64,000 nt of DNA from Bog-1340 sp964513515 (lineage in GTDB: Bacteria; Patescibacteriota; Minisyncoccia; Phycocordibacterales; GWA1-40-21), in contig CAZEMP010000003.1 in NCBI GenBank assembly GCA_964513515.1, positions 62,001 through 126,000 of the forward strand. Reading direction: 5' to 3'. Both the position numbers and the translations under genes were made by a program. The notes beneath the pieces were generated by a model. That model worked only from the letters and a program-made list of their open reading frames with translations. It ran no database searches and was not told the origin of the DNA. Below, piece by piece: positions 26,905 to 35,168 of this stretch; within the stretch, counting starts at the first letter, position 1; the number at the start of each line of letters is the position of its first letter.

Positions 26905-27126
26905 TTAAATATATAATATAAAACCGAGTATCACATGAATTAGAACTAAAACAGAAAGTATCAGAGCGTTCAACTTATGGTATTTGAGCATGTCCGATCT
27001 TCCGTGTGTAAGCTTGTATCCCAAGTACAATTGATAAATAAAACTAATAAGCGTTATTATATCGAGCCAAAATATTAAAGGTTTACCGATTATTATAAAA
27101 AACATAATGACAATTATATCATTCAA
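26905..27126 (-). CDS. Small membrane protein, 73 residues
   Basis: Two to three hydrophobic helices (IIVIMFFIIIGKPLIFWLDI, LISFIYQLYLGYKL, ALILSVLVLIHVILGFILYI). Histidines in HGRSDMLKYHKL and VLIHVIL could bind haem, but this is a guess from position only. It is 36 bases upstream of the cupredoxin gene in the same direction, so it may be the membrane partner of that redox pair. No family recognised. Confidence 0.6.
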   Translation of the reverse strand: MNDIIVIMFFIIIGKPLIFWLDIITLISFIYQLYLGYKLTHGRSDMLKYHKLNALILSVLVLIHVILGFILYI

Positions 27127-27174
27127 GTTTTATGTTTGCCAATATTATTCTTTTAGTATATGATTGTTTACACT

Positions 27175-27291
27175 ATGGCAAAAAGAATGGCAGTAAATAC
27201 TAAAAATAAGGCTTCTCGTTCTAAAAAAACGAGTAAGAGGCTAGCAATAAAAAATGCAAGAATTGCAGCTCGAAAAAGAATTATTAAATAA
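27175..27291 (+). CDS. Very small basic protein, 38 residues
   Basis: Starts MAKRMAVNTKNKASRSKKTS and ends ARIAARKRIIK; about 14 of 38 residues are Lys or Arg and there is no acidic residue. This composition suits an RNA-binding or ribosome-associated peptide, possibly a bTHX-like or lineage-specific ribosomal protein. I cannot assign a family. A terminator follows directly (27297), which supports it as a separate short transcription unit. Confidence 0.55.
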   Translation: MAKRMAVNTKNKASRSKKTSKRLAIKNARIAARKRIIK

Positions 27292-27296
27292 TGTTT

Positions 27297-27325
27297 AAAA
27301 ATTACTCCTTAATGGAGTAGTTTTT
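27297..27325 (+). terminator. Rho-independent terminator
   Basis: AAAATTACTCC, TTAA loop, GGAGTAGTTTTT. Confidence 0.8.
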
Positions 27326-27341
27326 AATTATAAATAACACA

Positions 27342-27734
27342 ATGACATATACTTGGTATTCACAATTGATTAAACCTTTTTTTGCACCACCTGCTTGGAT
27401 ATTTGGTCCGGTATGGTCAGTTTTATATGTTTTAATAACAATATCTTTTGGATATGTTTTCTACCTTTATTTTAAAGGCAGAATACCTTTTATTGTCCTT
27501 CTTCCATTTATATTTAATCTTATTTTTAATTTTGCTTTTACGCCCCTTCAGTTTGGCTTACAAAATAATTTTTTAGCTGCTATTGATATAGTCTTGGTTT
27601 TGGGAACACTTATTTGGTCTGTTTATGGAATATTGCCTTATGCTTCTTGGGTTACATATATAAACATACCTTATTTACTTTGGGTATCCTTTGCTACAAT
27701 TTTACAACTTACAATTACTTGGTTGAACAGATAG
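27342..27734 (+). CDS. tspO: TspO/MBR family tryptophan-rich sensory protein
   Basis: Integral membrane protein with five helices that binds porphyrins and related ligands. The family signature is at the start (WYSQLIKPFFAPPAWIFGPVW), followed by the five hydrophobic segments in 130 residues. This is slightly shorter than the usual 150-160. The late NFAFTPLQFGL and WVTYINIPYLLWVSFATILQ blocks also match. In bacteria TspO is linked to tetrapyrrole traffic and stress signalling. No tetrapyrrole genes are visible nearby. Confidence 0.92.
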   Translation: MTYTWYSQLIKPFFAPPAWIFGPVWSVLYVLITISFGYVFYLYFKGRIPFIVLLPFIFNLIFNFAFTPLQFGLQNNFLAAIDIVLVLGTLIWSVYGILPYASWVTYINIPYLLWVSFATILQLTITWLNR

Positions 27735-27808
27735 TATAAGTAATTTTCCTTTTTTATTTAAACAATAAAAATGCTATAATTGTCGTATTAATATAATGTA
27801 TAAAAATT

Positions 27809-28189
27809 ATGACAGAACAACCTAACAGTGGAGAAGGATTAATGAAGCTGATGAGTGAAAAGCTTGATATATCTGAAAAAAATGCACAGATTACTAAAGA
27901 GGTAATAGATGAGGCAGAATCAATAATGAAGATAGGACATATTGAGGCTGTACTTAAACATATTTCTGATTTTTGTGAATCTGAAAAATTGACAAGTGAA
28001 AATGTTAATGAAGTTATAAATTTACTCATTGTTATATTTAAAGCTTACCCAGAGTCAGAAGATTTTTTTAAGAAAAATTTAAAGGAAGCAATCGATAAAC
28101 GTGGTATTCCAAATAAAAAAATTGATATAGACAAAATGAATCCTTTAGAAAAAATAGGATATTTTTTCCTTGATTTACAAAATGAATAA
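27809..28189 (+). CDS. Hypothetical protein, 126 residues
   Basis: Unrecognised acidic helical protein (MTEQPNSGEGLMKLMSEKLDISEKNAQITKEVIDEAESIMKIGH...). Its middle (VNEVINLLIVIFKAYPESEDFFKKNLKEAI) has the same spacing of hydrophobic helix then YP/QP-x-L/S as the two following proteins, so it may be a distant member of that set. It lies in line with them, 28 bases before the next start. Confidence 0.6.
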   Translation: MTEQPNSGEGLMKLMSEKLDISEKNAQITKEVIDEAESIMKIGHIEAVLKHISDFCESEKLTSENVNEVINLLIVIFKAYPESEDFFKKNLKEAIDKRGIPNKKIDIDKMNPLEKIGYFFLDLQNE

Positions 28190-28216
28190 TAATTTATAGT
28201 TAAAATTTATATAAAT

Positions 28217-28912
28217 ATGAATGAAAAAGAACCAAAAGATATAATAGATGAACTGTCCCCAGAGGAGCGTGTCTCAAGATTTAATAAGATCATGGGAATA
28301 GAACCTGAAAGAAAAAATAAAAGTGTTGAATCTGTAGATATAGGTGCTTTAGTTGTTGGAGTTGAGCTATTGATTATTAATTCGGTATTAAAAAACAATA
28401 TAGATATTGCTCTAACGGGGCTTCAAAAATTAATTTCTAAATATCCTGAACTTAATATCAGAGATATGATAAAGGATAAGGTTGAAAGTCTAATTGATTG
28501 GCCAAGGTTAAATGTGGAACAAAAAAATGGTCCAATAAAGGTTCTAGAGGATGTTGATTCAGATAATAGATTCAAAATTCTCGGTGAACTTAGAAACGCT
28601 TGTATCGCAGAAGGAATATACGGTAAAGAGTCAGAAGTCGCTCTTAAGGCGAGGCAATTGATAGAAGAATTAAGAGCGGATTTTTTGATTGCCAAATATT
28701 ATGATAATGCTGAAAATATCAATAATATTTTAGCAAAATTTAGAGCTAAATTGGATAAATCTCCATCATTAAAAAAGAGCATTAAGGAGGAGATTGAAAA
28801 ACTACTAAAAGACATTGATGGAAAAATGCAGGATGAAACCCTTGCTGATGAGGAAAAGATTAATTTTCAAAACAGAAAATACTTTTTAATAGAACAGTTG
28901 GAAAATTTATAA
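28217..28912 (+). CDS. Hypothetical protein, 231 residues (paralogous set)
   Basis: All-helical, charged, no membrane segment. The core repeat unit is IALTGLQKLISKYPELNIRDMIKDKVESLI, followed later by ILGELRNACIAEGIYGKESE. Both strings have clear counterparts in the next gene (IILELKVLIEKQPQLRLKDDIKEEIDRLI and LMELKKACIKAKIYGEP), so the two arose by duplication. A second partial repeat (INNILAKFRAKLDKSPSLKKSIKEEIEKLL) lies in this protein itself. Function unknown; the repeats recall helical-hairpin scaffolds. Confidence 0.65.
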   Translation: MNEKEPKDIIDELSPEERVSRFNKIMGIEPERKNKSVESVDIGALVVGVELLIINSVLKNNIDIALTGLQKLISKYPELNIRDMIKDKVESLIDWPRLNVEQKNGPIKVLEDVDSDNRFKILGELRNACIAEGIYGKESEVALKARQLIEELRADFLIAKYYDNAENINNILAKFRAKLDKSPSLKKSIKEEIEKLLKDIDGKMQDETLADEEKINFQNRKYFLIEQLENL

Positions 28913-28928
28913 TATTTCCTCATTAATT

Positions 28929-29417
28929 ATGGAAGGTGAATTTGAAAAATTTGATCCACAAGACAAAATAAATGATATAAACGCAAATCGTGACAGATTA
29001 TTACTTCCCAACGAACGCTTTATGAAGAAGCCTACTCGGGACAATAAGTCTCTCTTGAAAAAAGAAGGCAACACTCTTTATAGTAATAAATATAAAAGAT
29101 TCATGTCAGATCAAGAATTAGAAGATGAGTTTAATATACGCTTATTTATTTCTATGTGTTTAGAAAAAAAACAAGTAGAAGCGATTATTCTTGAATTGAA
29201 AGTATTGATAGAAAAACAACCACAATTAAGACTTAAAGACGATATTAAAGAGGAAATCGACAGGCTTATAAATGAGACTCAACAGGAAATTGATACAACA
29301 TTGAGAAAAAACCCACATTCTGAAATAACCCCATCAATGAGAAAAGAAACATTAATGGAGCTCAAGAAAGCCTGTATAAAAGCTAAAATATATGGAGAAC
29401 CTAAAAAAAGAAAATAA
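28929..29417 (+). CDS. Hypothetical protein, 162 residues (paralogous set)
   Basis: Shorter paralogue of the preceding 231-residue protein, sharing its two core helical blocks. The N-terminus is different and polar (MEGEFEKFDPQDKINDINANRDR). It overlaps the start of the MFS transporter gene by 26 bases, so translation of the transporter is probably coupled to it. Function unknown. Confidence 0.65.
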   Translation: MEGEFEKFDPQDKINDINANRDRLLLPNERFMKKPTRDNKSLLKKEGNTLYSNKYKRFMSDQELEDEFNIRLFISMCLEKKQVEAIILELKVLIEKQPQLRLKDDIKEEIDRLINETQQEIDTTLRKNPHSEITPSMRKETLMELKKACIKAKIYGEPKKRK

Positions 29418-30606
29418 CCCAAAACCGAGACTTTTCGGATTACCTAGAAATGTTTTTTTTCTAGGCATTACTAGTTTTTTTAATGATTTTTCTTCCGAAA
29501 TGGTTTTTTCTGTTTTTCCAGCCTTTTTTACCTCGGTGCTTAATACGGGCGCAGCATCTATAGGCTTTGTTGACGGAATTGCCGAAGGATTTTCAAATTT
29601 TTTCAAAATATACTCTGGCAATCTTTCTGACAGACTTCAGAGGAGAAAGCCTTTTGTTGTTGTTGGTTATATTCTCTCCACGCTTACTAGACCATTTTAT
29701 ATGTTCACATACACAGTACCTGGCGCACTTGGACTACGTGTGCTCGATAGAATAGGAAAAGGTCTTCGTGATGCACCTCGCGATAGTATACTTTCTCTTT
29801 CTTCTCCTAGGAACGAATTAGGAAGATCGTTTGGTTATCATAGGGCTATGGATACAATGGGCTCTATATTAGGACCTTTGGCTGCGTATTTTATACTTAA
29901 GTATCTTCCTTTAAATTTTAATGCCGTATTTTTGACCGCATTTCTGGCCGGAACAGTTACTATTTTTACATTCTTTTTCATATCAGATATTGTCTTATCG
30001 CAGCCATCTGTGAAAAAAAATAATATCCTATCTGCTTTCAAAAATCTTTCTCTTCAATTTAAGTTATTTATATTGTCTATTTTTATTCTCTCTGTCGGTA
30101 GTTTGCCAGTAGTGGTAGTTTTACTGAAAGTCCAATCAATTGGTCTTTTGATTGCTAACATTCCTCTTTTTTATATGATTTATAATCTTTCTTTTGTGGT
30201 TTTTTCAACGATTGCTGGAAAGATGAGTGATAGTTTTGGCTCAAGGAAAATTATATTTTCAGGTTACACAATCTTGCTTATAAGTTATTTTTTTATAGGT
30301 ATTGCAAACACACCATTAGCGCTTTCATTTGGTTTTTTGTTATTTGGCCTTTTTCCTGCACTCACCGATGGTGTTCAACGCTCTTTTGCATCACAAATGT
30401 CAGAAGATGATATGCGTGGAAGCGCATTAGGACTGCTTAATGCATCTGTGGGTATGGGTATTATTATAGCTGGAATAGGCGGAGGTTATCTTTGGCAGAC
30501 TTTTGGTCCAACATTTACATTTTTTATTTCCGGAACAATTATAATTATCGGTTTATCTTTATTTTTCATTTCTTCTATGAAGAGATTTAGGGTACAATCA
30601 AACTAA
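29392..30606 (+). CDS. Major facilitator superfamily transporter
   Basis: Twelve-helix secondary carrier, 404 residues. The signature between helices 2 and 3 is present (SGNLSDRLQRRKPFVVVGYIL), and a second copy lies after helix 8 (AGKMSDSFGSRKIIFSGYTI). The string LRVLDRIGKGLRDAPRDSILS matches the drug-efflux-like MFS group often found in reduced genomes. Substrate unknown. It starts inside the end of the upstream paralogue gene and ends two bases before the exonuclease gene, so an operon is likely. Confidence 0.88.
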   Translation: MENLKKENNPKPRLFGLPRNVFFLGITSFFNDFSSEMVFSVFPAFFTSVLNTGAASIGFVDGIAEGFSNFFKIYSGNLSDRLQRRKPFVVVGYILSTLTRPFYMFTYTVPGALGLRVLDRIGKGLRDAPRDSILSLSSPRNELGRSFGYHRAMDTMGSILGPLAAYFILKYLPLNFNAVFLTAFLAGTVTIFTFFFISDIVLSQPSVKKNNILSAFKNLSLQFKLFILSIFILSVGSLPVVVVLLKVQSIGLLIANIPLFYMIYNLSFVVFSTIAGKMSDSFGSRKIIFSGYTILLISYFFIGIANTPLALSFGFLLFGLFPALTDGVQRSFASQMSEDDMRGSALGLLNASVGMGIIIAGIGGGYLWQTFGPTFTFFISGTIIIIGLSLFFISSMKRFRVQSN

Positions 30607-30608
30607 CA

Positions 30609-31316
30609 ATGAAATTAATTTTTTTAGATACAGAAACAACAGGAATAGAAATAGGTAAGGATAGGCTTTGTCAAATCTGCTATAAATACGCAGATGAAGT
30701 GAAAGCCGGATATTTTAAACCACCACTACCTATGTCTGTGAAAGCTATGAGTGTTACTCATATCACAAACAAAATGCTTGAAGATAAGCAAGATTTTTCT
30801 AGTAGCGAAATGTTCAAGGAGTTGAAAAATCTTTTGAAAGACGGAATACTCGTGGCTCATAATGCACGTTTTGATATTTCCATGCTCGAATCAGAAGGTC
30901 TTAAAGTGCCAAAGTTTATATGTACCTTAAGAGTGGCGAGATTTTTGGATAAAGAAAATAAAATCCCAGAGCACAATCTACAATTTTTGAGATATTATCT
31001 AGATCTTAATATTGATGCTCATGCCCATGACGCAAAAGATGATGTGAAAGTACTACACGCACTTTTTTATAGACTTTTAGATAAGATAAAAGAAGAAACA
31101 AAGGATGAGGATAAGGCAATAGAGAAAATGGTAGAGATCTCTGCAACTCCAACTTTATTTACAAAATTTAGCTTTGGCAAGTATAAAGATAAAACTGTAG
31201 AAGAGGTTTTTAAGAATGATAAAAAATATTTAGAGTGGATGCTTGGCGAAAAGCTTAAAAATGAAGCTGGGGAAGAGGACTGGATTTATACTTTAAAATA
31301 CTATTTAAATAAATAA
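30609..31316 (+). CDS. DEDD-family 3'-5' exonuclease (DnaQ/ExoX-like)
   Basis: Exonuclease with the DEDDh motifs: IFLDTETTGIE (D, E), LVAHNARFDISML (second D block), and HAHDAKDDVKVLHALF (H and last D). Residues about 185-235 (TKFSFGKYKDKTVEEVFKNDKKYLEWML) form the small C-terminal domain seen in exodeoxyribonuclease X. It could supply proofreading for the DnaE in this window, which lacks its own exonuclease, or act in repair. It begins two bases after the MFS gene. Confidence 0.88.
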   Translation: MKLIFLDTETTGIEIGKDRLCQICYKYADEVKAGYFKPPLPMSVKAMSVTHITNKMLEDKQDFSSSEMFKELKNLLKDGILVAHNARFDISMLESEGLKVPKFICTLRVARFLDKENKIPEHNLQFLRYYLDLNIDAHAHDAKDDVKVLHALFYRLLDKIKEETKDEDKAIEKMVEISATPTLFTKFSFGKYKDKTVEEVFKNDKKYLEWMLGEKLKNEAGEEDWIYTLKYYLNK

Positions 31317-31344
31317 TGACATTTTAAAATTTTTCTGTTAATCT
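31316..31344 (+). promoter_or_regulatory. Promoter of the Cys-rich small gene
   Basis: ATGACA at 31316-31321, 17-nt spacer, TAATCT at 31339-31344. Confidence 0.45.
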
Positions 31345-31372
31345 TAATTATAGAAGGTCTTATGGAGGCGGC

Positions 31373-31543
31373 ATGTCTAAGTTAGATGATTCTATTTTTT
31401 GTGGCTGTGTTTGCCACAAGAATAAAGCCATAAAACATTGCATGCCGTGCTGTCAGCAATGTTTTAAGTGCTTTAAAAACATTAAGTTCGAACATTGGGA
31501 AAGTCACAACAAGACTTGTCCCAAAGTAGAGCCCTCACCTTAA
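31373..31543 (+). CDS. Cysteine-rich small protein, 56 residues
   Basis: MSKLDDSIFCGCVCHKNKAI then KHCMPCCQQCFKCFKNIKFE and a tail with HWESH and TCPK. Nine cysteines and four histidines in 56 residues strongly suggest one or two zinc sites (a small zinc-ribbon or treble-clef). A ribosome site GGAGGCGG lies just before the ATG; an in-frame upstream ATG at 31361-31363 is possible but would overlap it. It has its own promoter and terminator. No family recognised. Confidence 0.7.
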   Translation: MSKLDDSIFCGCVCHKNKAIKHCMPCCQQCFKCFKNIKFEHWESHNKTCPKVEPSP

Positions 31544-31563
31544 AAGGAGGGCTTTCACTTTTC
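31529..31563 (+). terminator. Rho-independent terminator
   Basis: AGCCCTC, 9-nt loop, GGAGGGCT, TTCACTTTTC. Confidence 0.7.
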
Positions 31564-31601
31564 TTTCATTTTATACAAAAATAATGTAATCTAGAGCATC
31601 T

Positions 31602-33053
31602 ATGGCTGATCACGGCGAGATTATATTAAAATTTGAGGAAGTGTCTTTTGAATTTGGACACAATAAACCCATTCTTAATGAGGTAGATTTTACTGTACGT
31701 CGTGGAGCAAAGATCACTCTTATGGGTCAAAACGGCTCGGGAAAGAGTACTATTTTTAATCTTATAACTGGGCACTACAAACCAGAATCTGGAAAAGTAC
31801 ATATACAAAATAAGTTAACAATAGCCACAGCGAAACAGGTTATTCCAAGATCGGATTTACATTTAACCGTAAAAGAATTTTTTGAAAAATGTTTTAAACA
31901 TAAAGTTTATGATATTGAGCCAAAAATTAAAGAGGTGCTTGATGTTGTAAATCTTAAGGCACCACTTGATAGGGAGGTAAAAACTTTTTCTGGAGGTCAG
32001 CAGGCAAGACTTCTTCTTGCTTCAGCACTTATTCAAGATCCAGATCTTTTACTTTTAGATGAGCCGACAAACAATTTGGATAAGGCTGGTATCGCACATC
32101 TTACACAATTCTTAGTTGAATATAAGAAAACCTGTATTGTGATTTCTCACGATGCGGAATTTTTGAATGCTTTTACTCATGGTGTCTTATATTTGGATGT
32201 TCATACAAAAAAGATAGAGCAATATGTTGGAGACTATTTTGATGTTCGTGATCAGATTACGGCAAGAATAGAGAAGGAAAATATGAAAAATGCTCAACTG
32301 GCTAAAGAGATTCAAGAAAACAAAGACAAAGCAAACTTTTTTGCCATGAAAGGAGGTCAGATGAGACTTGTAGCAAAGAGAATGAGAGAAAAAGCTGAAG
32401 AACTTGAAGAAGAGAAAGTAGATGTGAGAAGGGAGGATAGGACCATAAAGCCATTTAAAATACCAGCTCAATATGTACTTGGAGAAATTTTACACATTTC
32501 AGAGTTTGTGATTTTTAAGAATCATAAAAAAGTTGCTCGAAAGGCGAATATTTCTTTAAAGAAGAAACAGCATTTACTACTCACTGGTCCAAACGGCATA
32601 GGAAAGTCTACTTTGCTTGAATCACTTGCAAAAGGTGAAGCTAAGGGCGCAAAGATAGCAGACGGAGTAAAAGTCGGATATTATAGACAGGATTTCTCAA
32701 CGCTCAATTTTGAAGACACTGTTTTTGATTCTTTGATGTCTGTGATGGATAAGCACATAGAACAAGAGATGAGAAATGTGGCTGCAGGATTTTTAATAAC
32801 AGGTGATATGGTTTATACAAAAATCGGTAGTCTTTCAGAAGGACAAAAAGGACTTGTGGCTTTGGCCAGACTTGTTTTACAGAAGCCTGGACTTTTAATT
32901 TTAGATGAACCGACAAATCATATGAACTTTCGCCATTTACCTGTTATAGCAAAAGCTCTAAGTGAATATGAAGGAGCAATGATACTCGTAAGCCACGTAC
33001 CAGAATTTGTAAAACAAATAAGGATTGATGAAACTTTTGATTTGGAGAAATAA
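31602..33053 (+). CDS. ABC-F family ATP-binding protein
   Basis: Soluble protein with two ATP-binding cassettes and no membrane part, as in ABC-F translation factors (EttA, Uup and relatives). NBD1: Walker A GQNGSGKST, signature FSGGQQARLLLASAL, Walker B LLLLDEPTNNLD. NBD2: GPNGIGKST, LSEGQKGLVALARL, LLILDEPTNHM. The linker between them (residues about 225-290, rich in Lys/Glu) is the P-site tRNA-interaction motif region. Family role: ATP-dependent action at the ribosomal E site. TAATCT at 31587-31592 lies nine bases before the ATG. Confidence 0.92.
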   Translation: MADHGEIILKFEEVSFEFGHNKPILNEVDFTVRRGAKITLMGQNGSGKSTIFNLITGHYKPESGKVHIQNKLTIATAKQVIPRSDLHLTVKEFFEKCFKHKVYDIEPKIKEVLDVVNLKAPLDREVKTFSGGQQARLLLASALIQDPDLLLLDEPTNNLDKAGIAHLTQFLVEYKKTCIVISHDAEFLNAFTHGVLYLDVHTKKIEQYVGDYFDVRDQITARIEKENMKNAQLAKEIQENKDKANFFAMKGGQMRLVAKRMREKAEELEEEKVDVRREDRTIKPFKIPAQYVLGEILHISEFVIFKNHKKVARKANISLKKKQHLLLTGPNGIGKSTLLESLAKGEAKGAKIADGVKVGYYRQDFSTLNFEDTVFDSLMSVMDKHIEQEMRNVAAGFLITGDMVYTKIGSLSEGQKGLVALARLVLQKPGLLILDEPTNHMNFRHLPVIAKALSEYEGAMILVSHVPEFVKQIRIDETFDLEK

Positions 33054-33081
33054 TGAAAATTAACTCATAATATCTATATTA

Positions 33082-33109
33082 TTGACATAACTAAATAAAA
33101 TGTTAGAAT
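33082..33109 (+). promoter_or_regulatory. Sigma70-type promoter of the three-gene cassette
   Basis: TTGACA at 33082-33087, 16-nt spacer, TAGAAT at 33104-33109. A leader hairpin (TAATCCC/GGGATTA) follows near 33126-33144. Confidence 0.7.
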
Positions 33110-33173
33110 CCAAAAAGATGTGTAATCCCAGATCGGGATTATAATTGTTGTTTGAAAGGAGGTTGAACAAAAG

Positions 33174-33989
33174 ATGTCCAATAAGTCCCCGCCGAAGAAA
33201 GAAGTGTTTGGGGGTTACTTGAAAGAGTGCCTCCAGCATTTCACTAACTGTTTCAATTCACAGATAGTGAAAGGGTCAAAAAAAGCAAATATGACCAGGA
33301 GACCTATAGCTGACTTCTGTGGTGTAAAAACCTCGGCAGTAGCCACATGGTTCAGGTCTCAAAATCCACCTGTTGGGGAAGTGCTCATTAAGTTGATGTG
33401 CTATCTCGACATGATTGGATACCGAGTGATGGAGTTGGAAAAACTCGGTCGTGGTCATATGATCAGGCGGAATTTCATGGAGCTAGTTGGCTTCGGAATT
33501 CTGTCTGGTCCGAAGGCTGCTGAGCTTATCGGTAAGGTCTCTGCCCCGGGTTTGTATCAAGTATTTTGGGGTAGAGAGGGCCTTAGCGGTCAGAAGCAGC
33601 AGTTGATGTGGGACATTTGGAAAGTACATCGGGAGGTGTTAGAGAAAAAAAAGGAAGAGTCGTGGCGATTGTATCGTCCCAGATTTTCTCTGAGGGCTAT
33701 TCCCAAAGAAAAAAAATCTGGGCAACAGGTGTTGACTTCTAAAGCTGCTGTTATACCACCTAATGGTGAAAAAACAGCAGTACCTGTTGGGCCGATCTTT
33801 CGCCAGAAAGCGGCGGTCAACATCATGGAAGGATTATTGTGCTTGTTCAGGGAGGGTATGTTTGAAAACCTCTCGGAAAGTGAGCTCAAGATCCTGAAAG
33901 AGTCACCAGCCATGAAGACGTTCTTTGACCTTTCAGCTCGTTTGGGCTTGTTATGCTCAAAGCTGGATCGGCGGTTGGTGAAACGTTGA
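33174..33989 (+). CDS. Putative HTH DNA-binding protein, 271 residues
   Basis: Residues about 35-90 (RRPIADFCGVKTSAVATWF...PVGEVLIKLMCYLDMIGY) have the spacing of a Cro/CI-type helix-turn-helix, with a scissor of A-x-x-C-G-V then T-S-A-V-A-T-W-F. This is a pattern call, not a confirmed family. A second half-motif repeats near residues 100-130 (NFMELVGFGILSGPKAAELI). The middle is basic and the C-terminal third helical. AAAGGAGG lies 11 bases before the ATG. Codon use is more GC-rich than the ABC-F gene. The stop overlaps the next start (TGATG). Confidence 0.6.
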   Translation: MSNKSPPKKEVFGGYLKECLQHFTNCFNSQIVKGSKKANMTRRPIADFCGVKTSAVATWFRSQNPPVGEVLIKLMCYLDMIGYRVMELEKLGRGHMIRRNFMELVGFGILSGPKAAELIGKVSAPGLYQVFWGREGLSGQKQQLMWDIWKVHREVLEKKKEESWRLYRPRFSLRAIPKEKKSGQQVLTSKAAVIPPNGEKTAVPVGPIFRQKAAVNIMEGLLCLFREGMFENLSESELKILKESPAMKTFFDLSARLGLLCSKLDRRLVKR

Positions 33990-34294
33990 TGATGATCGAG
34001 GAGGTCAGTGGAAAGACCATGCCAAGTAACGAGAGTTATGAAGCAATGGTTGAAAAGGTTATACCGGAAGGTCCTCACGGACCATACGGTGTTGCCCGAT
34101 CGGAAAAATTGGACGGATCAATTACTTTCTCGCTAAACAAACCAGTTTGGCAAGAAATTTATCCGCCCGATTCTGGGACAATAGTGATATTGTCTCAAAT
34201 CCGAAAGAAACGTGCTGGTTGGCGTGCCAACTATGCACGCTTCGTGACGCCCGATGATGTAACGAAAAGTAAGCTTGGAGGATGGTACAAATAA
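33989..34294 (+). CDS. Hypothetical protein, 101 residues
   Basis: Unrecognised, mainly strand-forming (GPYGVARSEKLDGSITFSLNK..., GTIVILSQIRKKRAGWRANYARFV). I start at the ATG at 33989, which overlaps the stop of the upstream gene by one base, so translation is coupled. A later in-frame ATG at 34019 is possible. The basic strand segment RKKRAGWRANYARF could bind nucleic acid. Confidence 0.6.
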   Translation: MMIEEVSGKTMPSNESYEAMVEKVIPEGPHGPYGVARSEKLDGSITFSLNKPVWQEIYPPDSGTIVILSQIRKKRAGWRANYARFVTPDDVTKSKLGGWYK

Positions 34295-34373
34295 GTAAAA
34301 CGTGATGGATGATTTATCAACCAGTCATGTTTATGAACATCAACCAGAAGTTTAAGGAGCAAGGAGAAACAGC

Positions 34374-35150
34374 ATGAAGATCGTGAAAGTGCAGTTGAAG
34401 GATCTGAAGACGAACCTGTTCGTTCGACAGGCGCTCAACCAAGACCACGCGCTTCGTCTGGCCGAGCTGATCGATGCGGGGGTGAAGCTCCCGCCGATCT
34501 TGATCACGGATCAGAGGGTCGTCATCGACGGCCGCCATCGCATCGAGGGGTACGATCTCAACAAGGTCCTCGAAGTCGAGGCCGAGGTCATCCACGTCGA
34601 CAGCCAGGCCGACATGATCGCGAGGGCCTTCCTGGCCAACGTCGGAGGCGCGCTGCCGCCGACGAAGGAGGACTTGGAGCACACGGTGAAGACCATGCTC
34701 GAGCTCGGCGAGAGCAAGAAGAGCATCGCGGAACGGCTGAAGCTCCCGATGGGCTTGGCTCGGAAGTACGTCAATTCCGTGCAGGCACGCATGATGCACG
34801 CGAAAAACGAGCGGGCCATCTCGGCCGTCTTGAACGGCGGGATGAGCGTGGCCAAGGCCGTGGAGTTGCACGGGGCGGACATGGCCGCGGTGAAGCACAA
34901 GCTCGGCGGCGGTCGCAAGCCGAAAAAGGGCATCCAGGAGATGCACCGGGCGCTCACCCAGACCCAGAAGTCCTTCGGTTCGAAGAATGCCGCGCTCTTG
35001 CGCAGCCTTCTCGAGAAGTACGAGGACGGTGAGGTCTCGGCCAAGCAGGTCCAGGAGATCATCGAGCACCTCGAAGACCTCCAGCGCGGGCAGGCCCGCA
35101 ACCTGGCCGACTGGAAGAAGCGGTTCAACGGGCTGTTCAAGAAAGCCTAG
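34374..35150 (+). CDS. ParB/Sulfiredoxin-fold DNA-binding protein, GC-rich
   Basis: 258 residues with an N-terminal ParB-like nuclease/CTPase fold: LRLAELIDAGVKLPPILITD then VVIDGRHRIEGYDL, which matches the ParB GERRxRA-type catalytic loop only loosely. A helix-turn-helix-like middle follows (KSIAERLKLPMGLARKYVNSVQ), then a coiled C-terminal part (EYEDGEVSAKQVQEIIEHLEDL). The gene is strongly GC-rich in an AT-rich region, so recent transfer is likely. It is the third gene of a cassette with one promoter (33082) and a GC-rich terminator (35169). No ParA is nearby, so a plasmid- or phage-derived regulator is as likely as a partition protein. Confidence 0.75.
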   Translation: MKIVKVQLKDLKTNLFVRQALNQDHALRLAELIDAGVKLPPILITDQRVVIDGRHRIEGYDLNKVLEVEAEVIHVDSQADMIARAFLANVGGALPPTKEDLEHTVKTMLELGESKKSIAERLKLPMGLARKYVNSVQARMMHAKNERAISAVLNGGMSVAKAVELHGADMAAVKHKLGGGRKPKKGIQEMHRALTQTQKSFGSKNAALLRSLLEKYEDGEVSAKQVQEIIEHLEDLQRGQARNLADWKKRFNGLFKKA

Positions 35151-35168
35151 TTCAACCACTGAAATACA

